Assembly: GCF_003716875.1 (NCBI RefSeq) | Contig: NZ_CP033078.1 | Span: forward strand, 682,001 to 746,000 | Length of the DNA: 64,000 bases | Direction of reading: 5' to 3' | Source: Vibrio zhugei | GTDB lineage: Bacteria > Pseudomonadota > Gammaproteobacteria > Enterobacterales > Vibrionaceae | In this document: one piece after another, positions 54,928 through 63,752 of the stretch | Position numbering within the stretch: position 1 is the first letter of the stretch | How the letters are laid out: every line of letters starts with the position of its first letter | The notes under the pieces: model-generated | Told to the model about the DNA's origin: nothing | Database searches by the model: none | The model's input: only the letters and a program-made list of their open reading frames with translations | Program-made: the position numbers and the translations under genes

Positions 54928-57633
54928 TTACTGTTTAGGCGTAAACCAGCGTAGGCGGTTGGCATTGGTCACAACAGTGATTGAAGATAATGCCATGGCT
55001 GTGCCTGCTACGACAGGGCTTAACATGAAACCGAAGGCAGGGTAGAGGACGCCTGCTGCGATTGGAATGCCGAGCGTATTATAGAAAAAGGCACCCAATA
55101 AGTTTTGTTTGATATTTTGCATCGTCGCTTTTGATAAGTCGATGCTGTGAACTAGGGTCATCGGTGATGAATGCAGCAATGTGATTGATGCGGTATCAAT
55201 GGCGATATCACTTCCCGAAGCCATGGCCATGCTGACATCGGCTTGCGCCAGTGCAGGCGCATCATTCATACCATCGCCTACCATAGCAACAATGCCATAG
55301 TGTTGTTGTAAGCGTTCAATGTGTTGGGCTTTTTCGTCAGGCAGTACGCCAGCGATGACTTGTTGTACCCCCAGTTTCGATGCCATCGCCTCGGCGACGT
55401 TTTGATTATCTCCTGTCAACATCACCGTATGAATTCCTCGGGCATTTAACGCTTGCACGGTCGCGTGAGCATCGTCCTTCAGTGGATCAGAAATAGCAAA
55501 GCAGCCTAGAATATCTTGCTCACGAGCAATGAGAACGGGCGTCCATGCATTGTTTTGATAGTGTTCTAACGTTGATTCAATGTCGGTCAAATCCACGCCC
55601 AGATCGCGCATGTAGCGGATAGACCCCACTGAGACCGTAGTCCCTTGGTAACGGGCCGCGATCCCTTTGCCTCGCTGGCTGTTAAAATCACTGATTTCGG
55701 CCGGTGTCACGGACTGATTGATGGCATACTGGCAAATGGCTTGTGCAAGTGGATGCTCTGAGTGTTGCTCCAGACCATAGGCTAAGCCGATGACATCCTT
55801 TTCTGCCGCCACAAAGGTGGCGTCCTGTACGCAAGGTTGACCTTGAGTGAGTGTGCCTGTTTTATCAAACACCACCGCGGAAACCTGACTGGCGGTTTGT
55901 AAGGCGTCAGCGTCTTTAATCAGCATGCCAAGTTCAGCAGCTTTGCCCACACCAACGGTGATGGACAATGGGGTGGCAAGGCCGAGCGCACAAGGGCAGG
56001 CGATAATGAGGACGCTGGTGGCCGCGACCAGCATATAACTCAATGTTGGCTCTGGGCCCATCACGTACCAAGCCAGTGCTGTGAGGAATGCAATGGCGAT
56101 GACGACAGGGACAAACACGGCCGAAATTTGATCGGCGAGCGTTGCGATTTTCGGTTTACTGCTCTGAGCTTGACGTACCATTCGGATAATGCGCGATAGC
56201 AGGGTATGAGCGCCAATATTCGTCGCTTCAATGACTAATGTACCATCTTGGTTAAGCGTTCCGGCGGATACGGTATCGGATTGACCTTTATGCACCGGCA
56301 TCGGTTCTCCGGTGAGCATGGCTTCGTCCACGTAAGAATCACCGCTCACGACTTCGCCATCAACCGGAAATTTTTCTCCTGGCTTAATGCGCAGTTTCAT
56401 CCCTTGCTGAATCTGATCGGCAGAAATGGTGTCTTCTTTTCCATCGCGAATCACGGTCGCCTGATGAGGTTGCAGTTTTATCAGGGCTTGTAATGAATGC
56501 GTTGTCCGTGCTTTGGCTTTGGTTTCTATATAGTGCCCTAATGAGATCAGCCCGATAATCATCGCGCTGGCTTCAAAGTAAACGTGCCGTGAAGCAAGGG
56601 GGAACCAGTTGGGGATGAGGATCACCGTCATGGAATACATCCAAGCGACGGCCGTGCCCAATGCCACTAAGGTATCCATGGTCGCGCGTTTGTGGGCAAG
56701 AGAGCGCCACGCATTGACGTAGAAGTGACGACCTGCCGTCGCGAGCACGGCAAAGCAGACAATGCCAACGACTCCCCAGGCGAGCCGTTGAGAGTCTGAA
56801 GTGACTGACATATCGCCCCCCAAGACGCCCCATAGCATCAGAGGCAACCCTGTAGCCAGACCTAAAACAGCATTACGTAAATGGCGTCGTTTCGTTTGGA
56901 GCAGTTGCTCTTGTTGTTGGCGTTGCTGATCGGCTGGATCTTCGACCGGGTGGGCGTGATAGCCGGCTTGTTCAATCGCATTGACTAAGGCATCGATATC
57001 CTCAACCTGCCCAATCGCTAATGCACTTTGCTCGGCTAAGTTCACTTGTGCGCGGTCGACGCCTGATACCGATAGCATCGCTTTTTCCACGGACGACACG
57101 CAACTGGCACAGCTCATGCCTTCGACCATGAGAGAGACACTGTCCTGATCTTTTGTCGCTGGTGTATTGTTCACATCTTGCTGACCGTGACGCGCATCGG
57201 TGGTGTGTGTGTGCGTCTCGGTAGATGACACGCTATCTTCTTGAGTGTCCTCATCCACCGCTTGGTAACCTGCCTCGGCAACTTTGGCCTGAATCTCAGA
57301 TTTGGATAGAGGGGTGGATAATGACAGTGTTTCCTGTGTGACCGAGAGATTGGCAATATCTTCATCTGGCTCAAGATAGTGTGTGAGCGTGTTAACACAG
57401 CCTGCGCAGTGTAATCCTTTAAGAGAAAAGGTGTAGTCATTACCTGCGGAGTAGCCCAGTTCGTTCATACTTTGCAGCAGGTCACCAAAGGTCGCTTCTG
57501 CGTCTAATTCAATGAAGGTTGGAGATAATTCATGTATCACTAGGTCTTGAATATCACGGTTTAACTGGCGTTCTAATTTTCGTGCACACCCCATGCAATG
57601 AAGTCCGCTGAGTGCCAGTGCATAATGTCGCAT
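54928..57633 (-). CDS. copA: Copper-exporting P-type ATPase CopA
   Basis: P1B-type ATPase that pumps Cu(I) from cytoplasm to periplasm. The 901-residue protein has three N-terminal heavy-metal domains with CxxC pairs at C13/C16, C76/C79 and C175/C178; the linker between the second and third is rich in T, H, Q and D. Eight membrane segments follow, with the CPC motif in IIACPCALGLATPL, the phosphorylation motif DKTGTLTQG, an HP motif (EHSEHPLAQAI) and GDGMNDAPAL. A CueR-type promoter precedes it. It is divergent from gltX and ends at a hairpin. Confidence 0.96.
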   Translation of the reverse strand: MRHYALALSGLHCMGCARKLERQLNRDIQDLVIHELSPTFIELDAEATFGDLLQSMNELGYSAGNDYTFSLKGLHCAGCVNTLTHYLEPDEDIANLSVTQETLSLSTPLSKSEIQAKVAEAGYQAVDEDTQEDSVSSTETHTHTTDARHGQQDVNNTPATKDQDSVSLMVEGMSCASCVSSVEKAMLSVSGVDRAQVNLAEQSALAIGQVEDIDALVNAIEQAGYHAHPVEDPADQQRQQQEQLLQTKRRHLRNAVLGLATGLPLMLWGVLGGDMSVTSDSQRLAWGVVGIVCFAVLATAGRHFYVNAWRSLAHKRATMDTLVALGTAVAWMYSMTVILIPNWFPLASRHVYFEASAMIIGLISLGHYIETKAKARTTHSLQALIKLQPHQATVIRDGKEDTISADQIQQGMKLRIKPGEKFPVDGEVVSGDSYVDEAMLTGEPMPVHKGQSDTVSAGTLNQDGTLVIEATNIGAHTLLSRIIRMVRQAQSSKPKIATLADQISAVFVPVVIAIAFLTALAWYVMGPEPTLSYMLVAATSVLIIACPCALGLATPLSITVGVGKAAELGMLIKDADALQTASQVSAVVFDKTGTLTQGQPCVQDATFVAAEKDVIGLAYGLEQHSEHPLAQAICQYAINQSVTPAEISDFNSQRGKGIAARYQGTTVSVGSIRYMRDLGVDLTDIESTLEHYQNNAWTPVLIAREQDILGCFAISDPLKDDAHATVQALNARGIHTVMLTGDNQNVAEAMASKLGVQQVIAGVLPDEKAQHIERLQQHYGIVAMVGDGMNDAPALAQADVSMAMASGSDIAIDTASITLLHSSPMTLVHSIDLSKATMQNIKQNLLGAFFYNTLGIPIAAGVLYPAFGFMLSPVVAGTAMALSSITVVTNANRLRWFTPKQ

Positions 57634-57684
57634 GTGTGCTCCTTAGTGAAGGAAAAAAGAGGTCGATGACTTTGTCTATCACTC

Positions 57685-57715
57685 ATCATAAACCTTGCCC
57701 TTACGTCAAGGTCAA
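57685..57715 (-). promoter_or_regulatory. CueR-type copA promoter
   Basis: On the minus strand TTGACC (57715-57710), a 19-bp spacer and TATGAT (57690-57685) form a promoter with the long spacer typical of MerR-family control. The spacer holds a 21-bp dyad (57692-57712) with ACCTTG...CAAGGT ends, the same length and end sequence pattern as the E. coli copA operator for CueR. Cu(I)-activated transcription is inferred. Confidence 0.85.
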
Positions 57716-57776
57716 GGATGTCATGATCACAGCATGCGTTTTGCTTACTGAGCGACGAATAAAAGCCGATACGCTA

Positions 57777-57792
57777 AACGACAATTGTCGTT
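57777..57792. promoter_or_regulatory. 16-bp perfect palindrome upstream of gltX
   Basis: AACGACAA-TTGTCGTT is fully symmetric and sits about 80 bp upstream of gltX, in the copA-gltX divergent gap. It looks like a dimeric repressor operator, but I do not recognise the regulator. Confidence 0.45.
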
Positions 57793-57873
57793 AATATCCT
57801 CGCAGTGGTAGACTATGGCTAAATTTCACTTACGCTGTCGATTTGGCGTAAGGTTCATAGAAAGGTATTCATA

Positions 57874-59307
57874 ATGACGGTTAAAACTCGTTTTGCTCCT
57901 AGCCCAACAGGCTATCTTCACGTTGGCGGTGCTCGTACCGCGCTGTATTCTTGGTTATATGCGAAAAACCAAGGTGGTGAATTCGTATTGCGTATTGAAG
58001 ACACTGATGTTGAACGTTCAACGCAAGAAGCGGTTGATGCCATTCTCGAAGGCATGACGTGGATGGGGTTAGATTGGGATGAAGGACCTTATTATCAAAC
58101 TCATCGTTATGAGCGTTATAACGAAGCAGTAGAGCAGCTTTTAGCGCAAGATAAAGCCTATAAATGCTACGCATCGAAAGAGCTTCTGGATGAAATTCGC
58201 GCTGAGCAAGAAGCCAATAAAGAAATGGCGCGCTACGATGCGAATCATCCAAAAATTAAAGCGGTGAATGAAGCGGCTAAAGAAGGCGACCCATGCGTCG
58301 TGCGCTTCCGTAACCCGAAAGAAGGCAGTGTCGTCTTTGACGACCAAATTCGAGGCCGCATCGAAATCAGTAATAGCCAGTTGGACGATCTGATTATTCG
58401 TCGTACCGACGGCTCTCCAACGTACAACTTTTGTGTGGTTGTCGATGACTGGGATATGGGCATTACTCATGTGATTCGTGGTGAAGATCATATCAATAAT
58501 ACCCCGCGTCAAATTAACATTTATGAAGCGTTGGGCGCGCCAGTGCCTACATTCGCACACTGTGCGATGATTCTTGGTGATGATGGGGCAAAATTATCAA
58601 AACGACATGGCGCGGTCTCGGTAATGCAATACCGTGATCAAGGTTACTTACCTGAAGCGTTAATGAATTACTTAGTTCGTTTAGGTTGGGGCCACGGTGA
58701 CCAAGAGATCTTTACGCCTGAAGAAATGATAAAATTCTTTGATTTACATGATATTTCTAAATCGGCGTCTGCTTTCAATACAGACAAGCTGCAATGGTTG
58801 AATAACCATTACATCAAAACATTGGATGCCGATTATGTGGCGAAACACTTAGAGTGGCATTTTAACGATCAAGGCATCAATAAAGATACCGGTCCAGCCA
58901 TGGCTGAGGTGGTAAAACTGGTGGGTGAACGTACTCATACTCTGGTTGAACTTGCCCAGCAATCGCGTTACTTCTACGAAGATTTTACTGAATTCGACGA
59001 AAAAGCAGCGAAAAAACACCTACGTGGTGTCGCTAAGGCGCCGCTTGAATTAGCACTTAGTAAGATTGAAGCGCTCAGTGAGAGCGAATGGACGACGGAA
59101 AACTTGCATCAAGTGATTGAAGCGGTTTGTACGGAACTTGAGGTTGGTATGGGCAAAGTTGGTATGCCACTACGTGTTGCAGCAACGGGCGCAGGCCAAT
59201 CGCCATCGGTTGACGCGGTTATGCATTTAATTGGTCAAGAACGCATGATCCAACGCATTAAACTGGCATTGGATTACATTGCTCAGCGCGAAGCAAACGC
59301 ACAGTAA
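57874..59307 (+). CDS. gltX: Glutamyl-tRNA synthetase
   Basis: Class I aminoacyl-tRNA synthetase that charges tRNA-Glu. The HIGH-type motif reads HVGG in [15 protein letters not shown] (residues 8-22), and the KMSKS-type motif reads KLSKR near 240. Zinc-site cysteines of the E. coli type (CxC...CxH) are not apparent; the corresponding stretch reads [20 protein letters not shown] with one cysteine. Length is 477 residues. A GAAAGGT site precedes the ATG. It is closed by a strong terminator. Confidence 0.96.
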   Translation: MTVKTRFAPSPTGYLHVGGARTALYSWLYAKNQGGEFVLRIEDTDVERSTQEAVDAILEGMTWMGLDWDEGPYYQTHRYERYNEAVEQLLAQDKAYKCYASKELLDEIRAEQEANKEMARYDANHPKIKAVNEAAKEGDPCVVRFRNPKEGSVVFDDQIRGRIEISNSQLDDLIIRRTDGSPTYNFCVVVDDWDMGITHVIRGEDHINNTPRQINIYEALGAPVPTFAHCAMILGDDGAKLSKRHGAVSVMQYRDQGYLPEALMNYLVRLGWGHGDQEIFTPEEMIKFFDLHDISKSASAFNTDKLQWLNNHYIKTLDADYVAKHLEWHFNDQGINKDTGPAMAEVVKLVGERTHTLVELAQQSRYFYEDFTEFDEKAAKKHLRGVAKAPLELALSKIEALSESEWTTENLHQVIEAVCTELEVGMGKVGMPLRVAATGAGQSPSVDAVMHLIGQERMIQRIKLALDYIAQREANAQ

Positions 59308-59334
59308 GACACTTCGCTAAATAGCTAGCATAGC

Positions 59335-59365
59335 AAAGCCGCAACGGATAACGTTGCGGCTTTTT
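59335..59365 (+). terminator. Intrinsic terminator after gltX
   Basis: AAAGCCGCAACG (59335-59346) and CGTTGCGGCTTT (59352-59363) form a 12-bp perfect stem with a GATAA loop and a T tail. Confidence 0.92.
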
Positions 59366-59450
59366 CGTTATTGATGGCGTCAAGCACTGACAAATGACAC
59401 GAGTCTACTTGAGAGTAGACATACGCAAAACAGCCATAAGGAACGCATCC

Positions 59451-59957
59451 TTATTTGAGATCGATACTGTTGAGGCGTCCCATGTACACCAGAATATCTA
59501 GATACTCTTTATGTGCATCCAATAATGCTTTCTTTGTTTTGCTATACGCCGCTAACTTGCCGTGTTTATTAATCGAACACACGACACTTTTAAACGTACA
59601 TTTACCTTGGTCATCGTAGTGGCGCCATGCTGCGATGTAGCAGGCATCACGACAGTCAGGGTTATCAAGTGTGGGTCGAGGCTTGTAAATGATTTTAGGT
59701 TCTAAGCTATGAGGAAGGCGGGTCATGAGATACGGATCTTTTAAAATCCTTCGCCAATGTTTGCCCCACATCTCTGAACCCAGTTCATTCCGCAGTTTTA
59801 TTGCCTTCTGTAAACCACGCTTTTCACCAATGCGCACAAAGCCAACCGAGCGATGTAATACATTATCATCCGGAGTATGAATATGAATTTTATAGGCGGT
59901 TTTTGCTTTCGAGATGAATCGATGACCGGTATTGGTCTCCAAATTACTTTTCTTCAT
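59451..59957 (-). CDS. Hypothetical protein with AP2-like repeats
   Basis: A 168-residue basic protein I cannot assign to a pathway. Residues about 18-65 (an IHIH strand, then a GLQKAIKLRNELG helix) look like an AP2-type DNA-binding fold: three short strands and a helix. A second, weaker copy may lie at about 108-158 (the CSINKHGKLAAYSKTKKALLD stretch, given in part). Such domains occur in homing endonucleases, phage integrases and stand-alone vibrio proteins, sometimes with misleading transporter names in databases. It has no strong ribosome site, and lies just past the 3' end of tRNA-Arg, a frequent integration target. No integrase or direct repeat is visible nearby. Confidence 0.6.
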   Translation of the reverse strand: MKKSNLETNTGHRFISKAKTAYKIHIHTPDDNVLHRSVGFVRIGEKRGLQKAIKLRNELGSEMWGKHWRRILKDPYLMTRLPHSLEPKIIYKPRPTLDNPDCRDACYIAAWRHYDDQGKCTFKSVVCSINKHGKLAAYSKTKKALLDAHKEYLDILVYMGRLNSIDLK

Positions 59958-60184
59958 TTTCTTATCTATCGGTCTGTATTAATCAAATAATATGATTAGT
60001 AGCAACATGTCGGAATCATCGACTGATCAAAACAAGAAGATAACGTATGTATTTCAGATTTTGGTCAAGAATATGCGATATTAAGTTAGCACTTGTTGTT
60101 CAATAAGGCTTATGTGAACTCGGTTCAGGTTTTTTGCTACGAAAGGCGAATAGCAAAGAACGGAAAATGGATGGATTGTTGAGA

Positions 60185-60260
60185 TGGTGTCCCCTGCGAG
60201 ATTCGAACTCACGTCTAAGACTTAGGAGGTCCTTGTTCTATCCAGCTGAACTAAGGGGAC
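60185..60260 (-). tRNA. tRNA-Arg (anticodon CCT)
   Basis: A 76-nt cloverleaf on the minus strand with encoded CCA. Acceptor GTCCCCT pairs with AGGGGAC; the anticodon loop gives CCT, which reads the AGG codon; the T-loop reads GAGTTCGAATCTC. In E. coli the like gene argW is a known phage attachment site. A 12-bp AT palindrome (TACTATATAGTA, 60274-60285) upstream may contain its -10. Confidence 0.95.
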
Positions 60261-60340
60261 ACTTAAGGATATGTACTATATAGTATTTTTGCTTGAGATT
60301 GAATACAGAACTGTAAACTTTAAGCGCTGCTGGGTGATGA

Positions 60341-60375
60341 GATACTCCCTGTATAGTTCTATGACAGAGAGTATC
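60341..60375 (-). repeat. Hairpin downstream of flgT
   Basis: GATACTC (60341-60347) with GAGTATC (60369-60375), extended by CTGT/ACAG, forms an 11-bp interrupted stem. It lies just past the flgT stop, but lacks a run of U. Confidence 0.45.
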
Positions 60376-60386
60376 GTGCCTTGTGG

Positions 60387-61538
60387 TTAGTTATAGGTGT
60401 TGGGCAGTGGCTTATTCATGACATCACCAATTTGTACGCTTGCGGCTAAATCGGCTTGATTGATCGTCGCTTCAGCGTCATTTTCATACACCCTTGATAC
60501 CGTGAGTGAGATCTCACTGCGCGTGACTTTGGTGCGAGCGATGCCACGTTGATCGATGAACGAACCTGTATGCCAAAGTTGCAGTTTATCCCCGGGTTGA
60601 ACACCATGAATGCGCCCAAGGTTTAGCGTCACGGTATTGCCAAAACGAGCGACCACTTCTGGCAAGGTCATCTTACAGGCTAATTCATTTTCGAGATCCA
60701 GCATTGCATCACGACTGATTTGGCGCAGCATATGTCCATAGCTTGATTCCCAGAAGCGAGCGGTGGACGTATCCACTTGGCTGGTACGGGCGAAAGGCCA
60801 AAGTGCCGCATCACGATAATTGTTGTCCATTACTCGCACCCCTGTTTTTCCATCGAAGACTTGTATTTTCATGGCAAATTCTCGATTAATGCTCATATTC
60901 GAATCCCCATATTTTAGATAGGTCGCGCTGAGGTCTGTGATATCACCAGTCACAATATACTGCGCCCCAGTATCTTCGGCGATCATTTTGACTCGCTCTG
61001 GGGTATGAGCGTTGACATCATATTGGGTCGCACCAAGCGAAACGAAGCTGTGTGAATCCAATTCAACTTGGCGGCTGAATACTTTAGTAAAGTTTTTTCC
61101 AACATCGTAAATACTGCCCATGACCGCTTGTTGTGGTGAGTCCACTTTTATATGCGTAAACAGCAAGGTTTTTTTGTACTGCTGGGTATGGCAAGTGCTT
61201 GCCTCCGGGTAAATATCAATACGGACATTCACCCGAATGTTGCCACGGTGAGTGTCGACTTTATCGATGCTCATATAGCGTATTTCATTATTAGCAAACT
61301 GATATTGATTGCGGTTGTTTGTTATTAACTTGCTGATATTAGGTATGTTACCTAAGTCTCCACCGGCAAAGTTCACGGCACGATATAGGGCATCTTTAAT
61401 GGCATTAGTACGCGCATCTTCAATCGAAGAAACCATCGGAGCCGTGCCAGTGACTTCATACCAAGCGGCAACCGCTGGGGTCGTGACGGTCATGGCTAAA
61501 GCCATGGATAGAAGCAAAGAGAGTCGTTTTTTCATCAT
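60387..61538 (-). CDS. flgT: Flagellar H-ring protein FlgT
   Basis: Periplasmic protein of the Vibrio H ring that surrounds the LP ring and is needed for outer-ring formation and MotX/Y assembly. The 383-residue precursor has a signal peptide (about 1-25, cleavage after AVAA) and begins WYEVTGTAPM, the FlgT N-terminal domain; middle and C-terminal domains follow (VARFGNTVTLNLGRIHGVQPGD near 296, given in part). It is divergent from flgO with 162 bp between starts. No strong terminator is seen after it; a hairpin at 60341-60375 lacks a U tract. Confidence 0.94.
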   Translation of the reverse strand: MMKKRLSLLLSMALAMTVTTPAVAAWYEVTGTAPMVSSIEDARTNAIKDALYRAVNFAGGDLGNIPNISKLITNNRNQYQFANNEIRYMSIDKVDTHRGNIRVNVRIDIYPEASTCHTQQYKKTLLFTHIKVDSPQQAVMGSIYDVGKNFTKVFSRQVELDSHSFVSLGATQYDVNAHTPERVKMIAEDTGAQYIVTGDITDLSATYLKYGDSNMSINREFAMKIQVFDGKTGVRVMDNNYRDAALWPFARTSQVDTSTARFWESSYGHMLRQISRDAMLDLENELACKMTLPEVVARFGNTVTLNLGRIHGVQPGDKLQLWHTGSFIDQRGIARTKVTRSEISLTVSRVYENDAEATINQADLAASVQIGDVMNKPLPNTYN

Positions 61539-61700
61539 TATTTACCAGTTAGGTACAAATCTTGCTTGGTTAGTATAGCTGATGGAGATATCGCTATTCT
61601 GTATGCATTGTGACATAGAGAAAAGCAAAGAGCGTTCCAGTTTTGATCATTGTTGGAAAATGAGCGCCTATATCGTAATCCTTGATTGGAGATGAAGAGA

Positions 61701-62336
61701 ATGAAAAAGTGGCTGATTTTGGTACCTGTGATACTGCTCACTGCGTGCGCATACTCACCCATCTATACCGGTAAAAAACAGTATAATGGTTCGAGGTTTA
61801 TGTTGATGACAAGTCCACAACATACGTTAAGTTATTTTGTGGAGAGTATGACAGAAGATTTGCTCGAATCGAATACGAGTGTGACAGCTCAGACCCCGAT
61901 TGCCATCGCCTCATTTGTAGATTTGCAGAATTTAGATGCAACCAATTGGTTGGGCAATACCGTTTCTGAAGGGTTTATTAATCAATTTCAGCAACGCGGT
62001 TTTAAAGTCATTGATTTTAAAACAACCGGCTCAATACAAGTGACGGGAGAAGGCGATTTTGTGTTGAGTCGTGATTGGAAAGAGCTATCGAAAGAGCAGC
62101 AAATTCAATATATCGTGACAGGGACGATGGTGCGTCAAGATGATGGGGTGCTCGTGAATGCACGTGTCATTGGGTTACAATCGCGCATTGTCGTGGCCAC
62201 CGCGGAAGGTTTCTTACCTGCTGATCGTATTGGCCGAGATCTCGATACGCTGGATTCAATGAGAACCAAAGATGGGGTGATTATTCGCTCTAACCCTCAT
62301 ATTTCTAACCCAAATACGGTCATCTTACGTCCTTAA
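61701..62336 (+). CDS. flgO: Flagellar outer-membrane lipoprotein FlgO
   Basis: Lipoprotein needed for the outer ring and stability of the Vibrio polar flagellum. The precursor has 211 residues with the lipobox LLTAC (cysteine at 16); the rest fits the FlgO domain (IAIASFVDLQNLDATNWLG near 70, given in part, and QYIVTGTMVRQDDG). Several starts are in frame (TTG 61686, ATG 61692, ATG 61701); GGAG at 61688-61691 is at good distance only for ATG 61701. flgP follows after 10 bp. Confidence 0.92.
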   Translation: MKKWLILVPVILLTACAYSPIYTGKKQYNGSRFMLMTSPQHTLSYFVESMTEDLLESNTSVTAQTPIAIASFVDLQNLDATNWLGNTVSEGFINQFQQRGFKVIDFKTTGSIQVTGEGDFVLSRDWKELSKEQQIQYIVTGTMVRQDDGVLVNARVIGLQSRIVVATAEGFLPADRIGRDLDTLDSMRTKDGVIIRSNPHISNPNTVILRP

Positions 62337-62346
62337 GGAGAGAGCC

Positions 62347-62787
62347 ATGAAATCAATTTATAGTGTATTGGTTATCTTTGCCTTATGTGCACTTGCAGGA
62401 TGTCAGCCTTTAACCGCAATGCATAAGCCGGTGTATCTCAACGCGGTGGGGTATGCGACGATCAGTGAACAAAAAGGTCGTGATGAGCACGAAAAGCAAG
62501 TCAGAGCGATGCGCGCATCAAAAATGGACGCCTATAAAGAGCTAGCAGAGCAAGTGTATGGAGTCAGAGTCAGTGGTCGTGCCAATGTTCGAGATCAACG
62601 CTTGGGATTAGAGGAAACGAAAAATTCCGTCGATGGTATCATTCGTGGTGCCGAAGTCGTACGGAGTTATAAAGTGGGAGATAGCTATGTCACTGAAATG
62701 CGAGTGAATGTCGAGGTTATGTCCAAACTGCGGGGCTTTGGCGAAATTCAACAAGTTCCAGATAACCGACAATCCACTTTATACTAA
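62347..62787 (+). CDS. flgP: Flagellar outer-membrane lipoprotein FlgP
   Basis: LPP20-family lipoprotein; in Vibrio it forms part of the outer-membrane flagellar ring, and loss reduces motility. The 146-residue precursor has the lipobox ALAGC (cysteine at 19) and the conserved SKMDAYKELAEQVYGVRV helix near 62-79. An AAGGAG site precedes the ATG. It is the second gene of flgOP and is closed by a terminator. Confidence 0.93.
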   Translation: MKSIYSVLVIFALCALAGCQPLTAMHKPVYLNAVGYATISEQKGRDEHEKQVRAMRASKMDAYKELAEQVYGVRVSGRANVRDQRLGLEETKNSVDGIIRGAEVVRSYKVGDSYVTEMRVNVEVMSKLRGFGEIQQVPDNRQSTLY

Positions 62788-62815
62788 AGCGTTACTCTTT
62801 CATCTTCTCTTCACA

Positions 62816-62846
62816 AAAACGGCCAGATTTTATCTGGGCGTTTTTT
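62816..62846. terminator. Terminator between flgP and flgN
   Basis: AAAACG and CCAGAT (62823-62828) pair with ATCTGG (62832-62837) and CGTTTT around a short loop, with one G-G mismatch. Runs of A and T on both sides allow use by both converging units. Confidence 0.82.
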
Positions 62847-62866
62847 ATCGGCAGTCTGGTTTGGTG

Positions 62867-63292
62867 TTAGGCTTTTAGGTTGGTGCCCAAAGTTGAGACA
62901 CCGCGCGTCTTACCTGTTTCTGTATAAGTCATGCCTGTTTTCCCTAAGCTTTGCTGCATTAGGTTGTTGAGCTTATTGAAACTCATTTTTGCGCGCGCTA
63001 ACGCTTCACCATTGACGGTGTTCGCTTCTTGGCAGCGAGCGACCAAAGTACGAATCTCTGTGACCATCTGGCTGAGTTCGTTATCTTCGGCAAGGGTCGA
63101 CACTTCAGGATGGTTGGCAATACGCTGGTCCGTATTATTTAACTGTGAAACCAGCGTGAGCTTTTGTTTGGCACAGGCTTCTATGTCTGCAGAAACGCGC
63201 GACGTAATCGCTATTTTTTCGTTTTCTAACAGTTCATTGAGCGCTTGCGCGTTCTGAAGTTGAAACTCGACTAAATCTCTTAATGCTGCCAT
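62867..63292 (-). CDS. flgN: Flagellar export chaperone FlgN
   Basis: Cytosolic helical chaperone for the hook-filament junction proteins FlgK and FlgL. The 141-residue protein is predicted as two long helices followed by a flexible tail, with no membrane segment, and belongs to the FlgN family by composition and place. It lies 28 bp after flgM on the minus strand and shares its promoter. Confidence 0.9.
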   Translation of the reverse strand: MAALRDLVEFQLQNAQALNELLENEKIAITSRVSADIEACAKQKLTLVSQLNNTDQRIANHPEVSTLAEDNELSQMVTEIRTLVARCQEANTVNGEALARAKMSFNKLNNLMQQSLGKTGMTYTETGKTRGVSTLGTNLKA

Positions 63293-63320
63293 AAGTTATT
63301 TCGCCACCAGTGTGCCGTGA

Positions 63321-63644
63321 TTAAATTTGACCATTTAACTCATTTTCAAATCTGATCATACTATCAGCGAGTTTATCTGGATCAACCACATAAGAGCCAT
63401 TCGCAATCGCGTCTTTAATCGCGGCAACTTTTGCACTATCGAAGCTCGGGCTGCTTGCCATACTGCTTTTCATTTCTTCCATTGCTTTACTTTGCGAACT
63501 TAAAGAGACGGCATCATGACGATGATGTGATGTCTGCTTTGTTTCGCCAGCTTGATGAGAAGAAACATTGTTTTCTGAACGCACAGAACTGCGATTCGTT
63601 GTCGTCAACGATTGTCCTGAACGTATATTATCAATGCCTGCCAT
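63321..63644 (-). CDS. flgM: Anti-sigma-28 factor FlgM
   Basis: Binds FliA (sigma-28) until it is exported through the finished hook. The 107-residue protein has a disordered S/T/N/H-rich N-terminal half and the conserved C-terminal inhibitory region (FDSAKVAAIKDAIANGSY near 68-85, then VDPDKLADSMIRFE). The ATG has GGCTCCGC upstream with no strong ribosome site. A sigma-28 promoter precedes it, giving the usual feedback loop. Confidence 0.95.
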   Translation of the reverse strand: MAGIDNIRSGQSLTTTNRSSVRSENNVSSHQAGETKQTSHHRHDAVSLSSQSKAMEEMKSSMASSPSFDSAKVAAIKDAIANGSYVVDPDKLADSMIRFENELNGQI

Positions 63645-63685
63645 AAGCGGAGCCTTTAATCAAAGTAGTAGTATTGTCTTTTCTA

Positions 63686-63712
63686 GTATCGACCCTGCAT
63701 ACATTTTCTTTA
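63686..63712 (-). promoter_or_regulatory. Sigma-28 (FliA) promoter of flgMN
   Basis: On the minus strand TAAAGAAA (63712-63705), an 11-bp spacer and GTCGATAC (63693-63686) match the sigma-28 consensus TAAAGTTT-N11-GCCGATAA in the key bases and in exact spacing. Transcription would start near 63679. Confidence 0.8.
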
Positions 63713-63752
63713 GCAGTTTTACCAGAAATATCTGCACTTGTGTATACACCCA

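Noticed and set aside
57612..57794. 60-codon frame in the copA-gltX gap
   Set aside because: It crosses the CueR promoter and the palindrome, has no ribosome site and looks random.
59308..60184. Prophage or genomic island at tRNA-Arg
   Set aside because: Only one small gene is present; no integrase, att repeat or phage gene is visible.
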